This document shows, in pieces, positions 57,957 through 64,000 of a DNA stretch of 64,000 nucleotides. Under the pieces are notes generated by a model. That model worked only from the letters and a program-made list of their open reading frames with translations. It was not told where the DNA came from and made no database searches. Origin of the DNA: Micrococcus sp. (GTDB taxonomy: Bacteria; Actinomycetota; Actinomycetes; Actinomycetales; Micrococcaceae). Made by a program: the position numbers and the translations under genes. Each line of letters begins with the position of its first letter. The stretch's first letter is position 1. The stretch covers positions 124,001 through 188,000 of the forward strand of contig JASBVO010000011.1 of assembly GCA_029961105.1 (NCBI GenBank). Reading direction: 5' to 3'.

Positions 57957-57986
57957 ATGGTATTCGAACGCGTGTTCTAACACCAA
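57957..57986 (-). promoter_or_regulatory. SOS promoter with LexA box for the DUF6504-dnaE2 operon
   Basis: On the minus strand TTGGTG (57986-57981), 18-nt spacer and TACCAT (57962-57957) form a promoter. Between them 57964-57979 reads, on the plus strand, TCGAACGCGTGTTCTA, one mismatch from the actinobacterial SOS consensus TCGAAC-N4-GTTCGA. LexA binding would block RNA polymerase directly. The 57787-58112 stretch otherwise contains only the leader and the 3' end of the next gene. Confidence 0.85.
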
Positions 57987-58112
57987 GAGTGAGGCTACGG
58001 AGGGCACCGGACACGATAAGCGCGCAGGTCACCGGGGCGTCCGCGGTCGCCCCTGGGTCAGGAGGCCGGTGCGGCGGGATCCCGGTGCGGCGGGGCTACC
58101 AGGACGGAGGAG

Positions 58113-58811
58113 TCACCAGGACGGCAGGACCGGCAGGGGGCCGCCGGCCTCGACGCCCCCGGCCTCGCCGCGGGCCAGCCAGGCCAGCAGTCCCTCCCGG
58201 TCGGACTCGACCCGCAGGCCACCGTCGCCGACCACCCACTCATCGCGTTCCTCGGTCACCAGGGTCATCCCCGGCGCGCCCTTCGCGCGCATGGTCCGCA
58301 CCGCGGCCTCGACGGCATTGAGCAGCGAGTCCGGATCGGCCTCCTCGATGGTCCACGCCGTGTCCAGGTCGTCGTGGTGCACGACGACCTCGGAGATGCG
58401 CAGGGCGACGATCGACGTCACCGGGATCTCCTTGCCGTGCAGGTCCACGGACTCCACGGCCAGCTCGCCGCTGAGCCGCCCGGACTGCTCCGCGAAGAAC
58501 GCGGAGGACTCGCGAAGGCGGTTGAGCAGTTCCTCCCGGGGCAGGCCGGCCAGCTCGTCGATCTCCCGGTCCCGCGCCTCCCGGGAGGCGTACAGCTGCT
58601 GTTCCTCACCGGTCGTCGCCCAGTCGATCAGGCGGACCAGCGCGCGGCCGTTCGAGGCCAGGTGCGCCAGGACGTGCGCCCGGGACCACCCCTCGCACCG
58701 TGACGGGGCCCGTAGCTCCTCCTCCGACAGGGAGGCGGCGGTCGCCTCCACCATGGCGGTCTCCCGGCCGAGGCGGGACAGGTCGGAATGCAGGCGCGCG
58801 GGATTGATCAT
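58113..58811 (-). CDS. Maleylpyruvate isomerase family mycothiol-dependent enzyme
   Basis: 232 aa. Resembles Corynebacterium maleylpyruvate isomerase through the whole length: SRCEGWSRAHVLAHLASNGRALVRLIDWATTGEEQQLYASREAR, with zinc His46 or His50, and the ISEVVVHHDDLD segment that supplies Glu and His. The DinB-like helical domain is followed by a C-terminal SCP2-like part. The Corynebacterium enzyme isomerises maleylpyruvate in the gentisate pathway; here the neighbours are benzoate genes and no gentisate dioxygenase is visible, so the substrate is uncertain. Confidence 0.83.
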   Translation of the reverse strand: MINPARLHSDLSRLGRETAMVEATAASLSEEELRAPSRCEGWSRAHVLAHLASNGRALVRLIDWATTGEEQQLYASREARDREIDELAGLPREELLNRLRESSAFFAEQSGRLSGELAVESVDLHGKEIPVTSIVALRISEVVVHHDDLDTAWTIEEADPDSLLNAVEAAVRTMRAKGAPGMTLVTEERDEWVVGDGGLRVESDREGLLAWLARGEAGGVEAGGPLPVLPSW

Positions 58812-58883
58812 GCACGCCACCCTATCCGTGAGGCGCACCACAGGCCATCGGTCCGCGGGCTTCATCCAGACCCATCCCGAGCC

Positions 58884-58902
58884 GATCCAGAGCGTGTGGA
58901 TC
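58884..58902. promoter_or_regulatory. Inverted repeat in the benK upstream region
   Basis: GATCCA and TGGATC separated by 7 nt, in the 264-nt gap between the divergent isomerase-family gene and benK. It is a possible operator; the rest of the gap holds C-rich tracts (58915-58935) and no clear promoter. Confidence 0.3.
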
Positions 58903-59075
58903 TCAAGGGGTCGACACCCCCCCGACCCCCCCGGCGGATGACCGGGGAAAGCCCTCATATGACACGCATCACTGTCCTGGAACCCTTGAACGCAGTCCCG
59001 TGGCGGTCCGCCGTCCCGACGATCCGGCCACCGCCGGCACCCCCCCCTGACCCGACCCGAGAGGACCGACGGACC

Positions 59076-60482
59076 ATGTCCCAGTCACCCACCCTCGCCG
59101 CCCACGATCCGCGCAAGGAGGCACGCACCGCCAACTGGGTGGCCGCGATCGTCTGCTGCGCCCTCGTCTTCGACGGCTTCGACCTCACCATCTACGGCAC
59201 CGTGCTCTCCACGCTGCTCAACGATCCCAGCCACATCGGCCAGCTGGACGGCATCACTGCCGGGGCCCTGGGCTCCTACGCCCTGATCGGTGTCCTCGTC
59301 GGCTCCCTGACGTGCGGCTTCCTGGGAGACCACTTCGGCCGCCGCCGGCTCATCCTGGGGGGCATCGCCTGGTTCTCGATCGGCATGTTCATCACCGCCC
59401 TGACCACCTCGGTGGCGGCCTTCGGCGCGATGCGCCTACTCACCGGCCTCGGGCTCGGCGTCATCCTGGCCACGGCCGGGGCCACCATCGCCGAGTTCGC
59501 CCCGGCCGGCAAGCGCAACTTCTACAACGCCATCGTGTACTCCGGCATCCCCGCCGGTGGCGTCCTCGCCGCGCTGCTCGGCATCGTGCTGCTCGAGCCG
59601 CTGGGCTGGCGCGGGCTGTTCGCGATCGGTGCGGCGCCAATCCTCGTCCTGCTTCCCCTGGCCTGGTTCAAGCTGCCCGAGTCGCCCCGCTGGCTGCACG
59701 CCCGCGGGCGGGTCGAGGAGGCGCGGGCCGCCTCCGAACGGACCGGCGTGCCGCTGGTGGAGGAGATCGCGGTCCAGCAGACCGGGGCCGCACCGGCCAA
59801 GCGGGGCTTCGCCGCAGCCTTCTCGCGGGAGTTGTTCCTGCCCACGGTCCTGCTGGGCTTCATGTCCTTCTCCGGCCTGCTGCTCACCTACGGCCTGAAC
59901 ACCTGGCTGCCCCGGATCATGGAGGGCTACGGCTTCGACAAGAGCTACTCCCTGGCCTTCCTGCTGATCCTCAACAGCGGCGCCGTCCTGGGAGGCCTCG
60001 TCGCCTCACTGGCGGCCGACCGGACGGGTGCGCAGCGGGTGGTGGCCACCACCTTCGTGCTGGCCGGCATCACCCTGGCGCTGATGACCTTCCAGTTCCC
60101 CGCGCCGATCCTGTTCCTGTGCATCGCCGTGGCCGGCGTCGGCACGCTCGGCACCCAGGTCCTGATCTACGGCTTCAGCTCGAATTACTACCCGACCAAC
60201 GCCCGGGCCGCGGGCGTCTCCTGGGTCGCCGGCTTCGGGCGCATCGGCGGGGTGCTCGGCCCGCTCATCGGCGGCTGGCTCACCGCCGCCGGCGTCGGCG
60301 GCAGCACGGCCTTCTACATCTTCGGCGGCGTGGCCCTCTTCGGGGCCCTGGTCACCATCGCCGTACCCCGGCAGCGCCGGCTGGAGCAGGCCCAGGACCT
60401 CGCCGTGGACGGTCTTGGGGCAGCCGGCACCGCCGGGGTGCCGGCCGCCGTCGGGTCCGCCGGCGCGGGGCTGCGTGGCTGA
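59076..60482 (+). CDS. benK: MFS aromatic acid:H+ symporter, probable benzoate transporter
   Basis: 468 aa with 12 predicted transmembrane helices. Aromatic acid:H+ symporter (AAHS) motifs: DGFDLTIYGTVL in helix 1 with the essential Asp pair, GDHFGRRRLILGG between helices 2 and 3, and LPESPRWLHARGR in the central loop. The neighbouring LuxR regulator and benD reproduce the benD-benR-benK order of Corynebacterium, supporting benzoate as substrate. ATG 59076 gives the family N-terminus; an in-frame ATG at 58959 adds 39 Pro-rich residues with no homology. Convergent with benR. Confidence 0.88.
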   Translation: MSQSPTLAAHDPRKEARTANWVAAIVCCALVFDGFDLTIYGTVLSTLLNDPSHIGQLDGITAGALGSYALIGVLVGSLTCGFLGDHFGRRRLILGGIAWFSIGMFITALTTSVAAFGAMRLLTGLGLGVILATAGATIAEFAPAGKRNFYNAIVYSGIPAGGVLAALLGIVLLEPLGWRGLFAIGAAPILVLLPLAWFKLPESPRWLHARGRVEEARAASERTGVPLVEEIAVQQTGAAPAKRGFAAAFSRELFLPTVLLGFMSFSGLLLTYGLNTWLPRIMEGYGFDKSYSLAFLLILNSGAVLGGLVASLAADRTGAQRVVATTFVLAGITLALMTFQFPAPILFLCIAVAGVGTLGTQVLIYGFSSNYYPTNARAAGVSWVAGFGRIGGVLGPLIGGWLTAAGVGGSTAFYIFGGVALFGALVTIAVPRQRRLEQAQDLAVDGLGAAGTAGVPAAVGSAGAGLRG

Positions 60483-60499
60483 GCCGGAGGCCACGCAGC
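60470..60499. terminator. Bidirectional terminator between benK and benR
   Basis: 10-bp perfect inverted repeat (GCTGCGTGGC at 60470-60479 with its complement at 60490-60499), 10-nt loop. The benK stop codon lies at the base of the loop. There is no T run, as is usual in high-GC actinobacteria. Confidence 0.6.
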
Positions 60500-60533
60500 G
60501 CAGGCCGTGAACCCCGCGGCCCGCTGCCGTCCC

Positions 60534-63374
60534 TCAGTCCCCGGGACGGTAGCGGGCCGCGAGCTCGCTGCGGGACCGGACGCCGAGTTTCCGGTAGATC
60601 CGCGTCAGGTGGTACTGGACCGTCTTCTCGGCCAGGAACAGCGTGCGTGCGGTCTCCTTGTTGGTCGCGCCGTGGGCCACCAGCTCGACCACGGCCTGTT
60701 CCTGCGCGGTGAGCTCGATGTCGGCCCGGCCGGCCGCGACGAGCACCGGGTCCCCGGGCTCGTCGACCGTCCCGGTGTCGATGCCCGTCGCCTTGAGCTC
60801 GCGGTCGCAGCGGTCGACGTACGTCACGGCGCCCAGGGAGTCGTAGAGGTCCTTGGCCACCTGCAGGACGGAGGAGGCCAGCCGGCGCTTGCCCGCCCGG
60901 CGCATGCTCTGCCCGAAGGCGAAGCTGATCCGGGCCCGGAGGTAGGGCCGGTGCAGGCCCCGCAGGTGTCCCAGCGCGGCCTCGAAGTGGTCCCGGGCGG
61001 CCTCCGGGTCACCTTGGGCCGCGAGCAGGCGCCCCCTCGACCAGGCCATCCGGGCCTGGTCCGAGGGGACCATCCGTTCCCGGTGGAGGCCCTCGAACGC
61101 CGTCAGGAACTCCTCGGCCTTGCCCAGGCGGTTCGTCATCACCAGCGCGTTGACGTAGGTGTCCTGCCAGGGCCAGAAGGAGACCCGGCCATCGGTCCAC
61201 GGGTCGATCTCGGTCAGCGGCTCCAGCGCCTCCAGGGCGCTCGCGTAGTCCGCACGCGCCTCATGGAACCGCGCTCGGGCCAGATGTGCCGGGACGAGCA
61301 TCGCCCGGTAGGTCCCCGGGTGGACGGCCGCCTTGGACACGTAGTACCTGGCCCGGCCCCAGTCACCCCGCATCGACCAGAGCTCGGCCGCGGTCCAGTA
61401 CAGCAGCGGACCGATCAGCGGCATCCGTGATGACTCCAGGCGCACCGTGGCCCGGGACACCGTCGCCGCGGCGGCGTCCCAGTCCCCCAGCACCAGCTGC
61501 GTCCGCGCCAGCCAGGCCTCGGCCCACAGCGAGATCCGCAACGAACCGCCGCGGTGCTCCGTCGGGGTGGCGGCCTCGAAGTCCACGAGGGCGGACTCCG
61601 CCTGGTCGACCCGCAGGGCCAGCCAGGCCGCCCCCATCTGGATGCGCTGCTTCTGCGCGTTCTCCCCGGCGTGGCCGAAGGCCCGCGCGTACGCGGCCTC
61701 CGCCTCCCCCAGGCGTCCGCGTGCCAGCAGTCCAAGCCCGTAGATGGCCTCCGACTCGATGTGCGGCGGGGTCCCGGGCGCCGTCAGGGACATCGCGGTC
61801 TCCGCCCATCCGGTGATGAGGGATTCGTCCCAGGACGCCAGCCCGTGCAGGACGAAGCGCTGGGCGACCTGCGCCGCCGCGGCCGGGTCCTTGTGGGGAT
61901 CACTGGCCTGCCAGGCCTGTTCGAAGTGGTGCTGGGCACTGCGGCTCTGGCCGGAGGCCGTGGACAGGTACCCCAGGACCGAGGACCGCAGGGGGGAGGC
62001 GGGCATCGCCTCGACCGCACCGGACCACATCTGGGCGCGAGCGATATTGCCTGCGCCGACGAGGGCGTCGACGGCCCGCAGCAACCGGTCGTCGTGGCAC
62101 TGCTGGTCCGCGGTGAGGCGGGCGGCCGAGAAGAGCGCGGTTGAGACGTCCTGCCAGGAACCCCGGGCGGCCTGGCGCGCGGCGAAGTCCTCCAGCTCGG
62201 CGGCCAGCCCGCCGTCCGGTCCCGAGGTGGCCGCCACCCGGTGCGCCAGCCGGTCCGCCTCGGTGGCGGCGACGCCGGCCGCTCGCCGGTGCAGGGCCAG
62301 TCGCCGGCTCGGCAGGGCCTGATCATGGACCGCCTCGGCGGCCCCGGGCTCGATGAAGGACACCGCGGAACCGTTGTGGTCCGCGCTCCAGCGCAGCAGC
62401 CCGCCGCGATGCGCCTCGTCGAGGGCCGCCGTGACGGCGTCCGGGCCGCTGAGCCCGCTGACCTGCCGGATCTCCGGCAGACCCGCCGGGGAGCCCAGCA
62501 CGGCCACGGCCTCGGCGACCGCGGTCAGGTCCGGCGAGCCGGCGGCCAGGATCCCGCGGACCCGCGAGCGCACCCGCGCAGTGGGCGGCAGGGACGGGAA
62601 CCAGCCCTGCCAGGTCTGAGGGGGCAGCTCGTCCAGGAGTTCCAGGATCGGCCGGGGCAGGCCCCCGGTGTGCCGGATGAGCCCCTGGGCCGCCGTGTCC
62701 CCGAGGTCCAGCCCGTACCGGTTCCGGGCCAGCACCCTGACCTCCTCCGCGTCCAGGGGCTCCAGGTTCACCTGGCGGACCCGGTATCCGCCGAGCAGGT
62801 CCCGGACGCTCTGCGGCAGGTCCTGCGTGTGCGACGGGTCCAGGGTGAGCACGAACAGGACCCGCTTGGACCTCAGCCGCCTCATCACGAACACGAGGAT
62901 GCGCAGGCTGGCCTCGTCGAGGTGGTGGACGTCGTCGACCGCGACCACCACGGATCCCCGGGTCTGCAGGGTCTCGAGGTGGGTCATCAGCGTGGCGGCG
63001 TAGTTGGCGGCCTGCGCCACGCTCAGCTCCGGCACCGGCATCATGGAGGGCATCGGCGCTGCGTCGTACCCCTTGGCGGAGCGCAGCGGCGCGGAGCCCA
63101 TCAGCTGGGAGTAGCCGGCCAGCGCGAGCTGGGCCTCCCATTCGTCGCCCACCGCGCTGAGCACCTGGACACCCCGGCCGACCGTCCGGCAGTCCTGGAG
63201 GAACGCCTCCAGGACGGCCGTCCGGCCGGCCCCCGAGCAGCCCCTGAGCACGACGGCGCCCACGGTGCCGCGGCGGACCTGGCGCAGCATCTCCCGGAGT
63301 TCCTCCAGGATGCCGTCCCGGCCGACGAGCGCCTCTTCCGGCGTCGTCTCGTGATCGGGCGCGGCACCTGGCAT
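60534..63374 (-). CDS. LuxR-family (LAL) transcriptional regulator, BenR-like
   Basis: 946 aa. N-terminal AAA ATPase-like domain with Walker A-position GCSGAGRT (residues 45-52) in which the invariant Lys is Arg51, and Walker B SVVVAVDDVHHLD. A long helical-repeat middle (TPR/MalT-like, about 400-850) follows. The C-terminal LuxR helix-turn-helix (about 880-945) has LTAQEQAVVELVAHGATNKETARTLFLAEKTVQYHLTRIYRKLGV. Position between benD and benK matches Corynebacterium BenR, an activator of benzoate genes; the role here is inferred. ATG 63374 is preferred to GTG 63413 because TAGGCT ends 7 nt before it. Confidence 0.85.
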   Translation of the reverse strand: MPGAAPDHETTPEEALVGRDGILEELREMLRQVRRGTVGAVVLRGCSGAGRTAVLEAFLQDCRTVGRGVQVLSAVGDEWEAQLALAGYSQLMGSAPLRSAKGYDAAPMPSMMPVPELSVAQAANYAATLMTHLETLQTRGSVVVAVDDVHHLDEASLRILVFVMRRLRSKRVLFVLTLDPSHTQDLPQSVRDLLGGYRVRQVNLEPLDAEEVRVLARNRYGLDLGDTAAQGLIRHTGGLPRPILELLDELPPQTWQGWFPSLPPTARVRSRVRGILAAGSPDLTAVAEAVAVLGSPAGLPEIRQVSGLSGPDAVTAALDEAHRGGLLRWSADHNGSAVSFIEPGAAEAVHDQALPSRRLALHRRAAGVAATEADRLAHRVAATSGPDGGLAAELEDFAARQAARGSWQDVSTALFSAARLTADQQCHDDRLLRAVDALVGAGNIARAQMWSGAVEAMPASPLRSSVLGYLSTASGQSRSAQHHFEQAWQASDPHKDPAAAAQVAQRFVLHGLASWDESLITGWAETAMSLTAPGTPPHIESEAIYGLGLLARGRLGEAEAAYARAFGHAGENAQKQRIQMGAAWLALRVDQAESALVDFEAATPTEHRGGSLRISLWAEAWLARTQLVLGDWDAAAATVSRATVRLESSRMPLIGPLLYWTAAELWSMRGDWGRARYYVSKAAVHPGTYRAMLVPAHLARARFHEARADYASALEALEPLTEIDPWTDGRVSFWPWQDTYVNALVMTNRLGKAEEFLTAFEGLHRERMVPSDQARMAWSRGRLLAAQGDPEAARDHFEAALGHLRGLHRPYLRARISFAFGQSMRRAGKRRLASSVLQVAKDLYDSLGAVTYVDRCDRELKATGIDTGTVDEPGDPVLVAAGRADIELTAQEQAVVELVAHGATNKETARTLFLAEKTVQYHLTRIYRKLGVRSRSELAARYRPGD

Positions 63375-63381
63375 GCGGACG

Positions 63382-63413
63382 AGCCTAGCCGACCCCGGGG
63401 TGACGCCCGTCAC
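63382..63413 (-). promoter_or_regulatory. benR leaderless promoter and inverted repeat
   Basis: TAGGCT (63387-63382, minus strand) ends 7 nt before the benR ATG. GTGAC-N4-GTCAC at 63400-63413 lies where the -35 should be and could be an operator, for example for autoregulation. Confidence 0.4.
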
Positions 63414-63439
63414 GGGACGGCGTCCGCCCTCATGTCCGT

Positions 63440-64000
63440 TCAGCCGAGGTCACCGCCGGCCACCGGGAGGACGCTACCGGTCAGGTAGGAGGCCTCCCGG
63501 GACGCGAGGAAGACGATCGGCGCGGCCTGCTCGTCCAGGGTCCCGTAGCGCTTGACGAAGGACGAGTCCACCGTCTGGTCGACGATCGCCTGGTACCAGG
63601 CCTTCTCCGTCTCCGTCTCCGCCTCCGGCCCCCGCTTCACCTTCCGCGGGGGCGCCTCGGTGCCACCCGGCGCCGTGGCCACGACCCGGACGCCCCGCCC
63701 CGCCACCTCCATGGCCAGTGACTGGGTCAGCGCGTTGACGCCGCCCTTGGCCGCCGCATACGGCACGCGATTCATGCCGCGCGTGGCCACCGAGGAGACA
63801 TTGACGATCACCCCGGAACCCTGCTCCAGCATGGTGGGCAGCACGGCGCGGCAGGACCACAGCGTGGGGAACAGCGAGCGCCGGATCTCACGCTCGATCC
63901 TGTCCTCGTCGTACTCCTCATAGGGGCGGGCCCAGATGGTCCCGCCGACGTTGTTGACCAGGACATCGACCCTGCCGTGGGTGGAGACGGCCGCCTCCAC
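63440..64000 (-). CDS. benD: Benzoate diol (1,6-dihydroxycyclohexa-2,4-diene-1-carboxylate) dehydrogenase, C-terminal part
   Basis: 186 aa visible; the N-terminal Rossmann strand and cofactor loop lie beyond the window. Short-chain dehydrogenase with NNVGGTIWARPYEEY, RRSLFPTLWSCRAVLP, VIVNVSSVATRGMNRVPYAAAKGG (catalytic Ser, Tyr and Lys) and VVATAPGGTEAPPRKV; the WARPY and TAPGGTEAPPR segments are characteristic of BenD. It oxidises the cis-diol from benzoate dioxygenase to catechol with NAD. benABC are expected just outside the window on the same strand. It ends 65 nt before the benR start. Confidence 0.93.
   Translation of the reverse strand: MEAAVSTHGRVDVLVNNVGGTIWARPYEEYDEDRIEREIRRSLFPTLWSCRAVLPTMLEQGSGVIVNVSSVATRGMNRVPYAAAKGGVNALTQSLAMEVAGRGVRVVATAPGGTEAPPRKVKRGPEAETETEKAWYQAIVDQTVDSSFVKRYGTLDEQAAPIVFLASREASYLTGSVLPVAGGDLG

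Noticed and set aside
52834-58018. Shared 11-mer CGGACACGATA near both the DUF222 and dnaE2 promoters
   Set aside because: Many 11-base matches are expected by chance in 64 kb of biased sequence, and its distance to the LexA-like site differs (17 versus 47 nt).
58113-58811. Firm call of this gene as gentisate-pathway maleylpyruvate isomerase
   Set aside because: The family is broad in mycothiol producers and no gentisate dioxygenase or fumarylpyruvate hydrolase is visible.
58959-59075. Upstream in-frame ATG that would lengthen benK by 39 residues
   Set aside because: The extra segment is Pro/Arg-rich and unlike AAHS transporters, whose N-terminus begins at the ATG at 59076, which also has a GAGGA upstream.

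Overview
The window is chromosomal DNA from a very high-GC actinobacterium. Dense overlapping operons, a mycothiol-dependent isomerase, a PdtaR-type ANTAR regulator, a phosphatidylinositol-phosphate synthase, and gene orders shared with Mycobacterium (thrS-HIT-pgsA; trpC-trpB-trpA-lgt; pdtaR/polA/rpsA/coaE/uvrB) point to Actinomycetota. Within it, the order Micrococcales (Micrococcaceae-like) is the best guess. No insertion sequence, prophage, integrase or CRISPR array was seen; most of the window is core genome.

Layout. 1-6.4 kb: uvrB (partial), a dephospho-CoA kinase gene, an in-frame BCCT transporter::dephospho-CoA kinase fusion, then divergent yigZ and an RsmC-like methyltransferase. 6.5-14.2 kb: rpsA, an Eis-type acetyltransferase, polA, a hotdog thioesterase, tRNA-Leu, pdtaR and a nucleoside deaminase. 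14.2-22 kb: pyk, gltD and gltB. 22-29.2 kb: one tightly coupled cluster hisI-trpE-(membrane protein)-(HGxxPAAW protein)-trpC-trpB-trpA-lgt. 29.2-32.7 kb: a TIGR03085-like protein, a GNAT protein with no ordinary start codon, hisF, hisG and hisE. 32.7-37.3 kb: the riboflavin operon behind an FMN riboswitch (PnuC-family transporter, ribD, ribE, ribBA, ribH). 37.3-42.1 kb: rpe, rsmB, fmt, def and a PD-(D/E)XK nuclease-like protein. 42.2-42.7 kb: four tRNA genes (Gly, Cys, Val, Gly). 42.8-50.1 kb: zapE, sseA-sufE-ybaK, and thrS-HIT-pgsA-GPP34.

50.3-64 kb is more accessory. It holds a DUF222/HNH protein, a RibD-C/DHFR-like protein, and a LexA-box-controlled mutasome fragment (DUF6504 protein plus DnaE2, without ImuA' or ImuB beside it). 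It ends with a benzoate locus (benK, a large LuxR/LAL regulator and the 3' part of benD, matching the benD-benR-benK order of Corynebacterium) next to a maleylpyruvate-isomerase-family gene.

Gene expression style. Most cotranscribed genes overlap by ATGA, GTGA, TGATG or 8 nt, which implies translational coupling. Several first genes (uvrB, yigZ, polA, pyk, hisI, benR) have a TANNNT -10 element ending only 6-8 nt before the start codon, so their mRNAs are probably leaderless.

The most unusual item is the transporter-kinase fusion beside a second, complete coaE.
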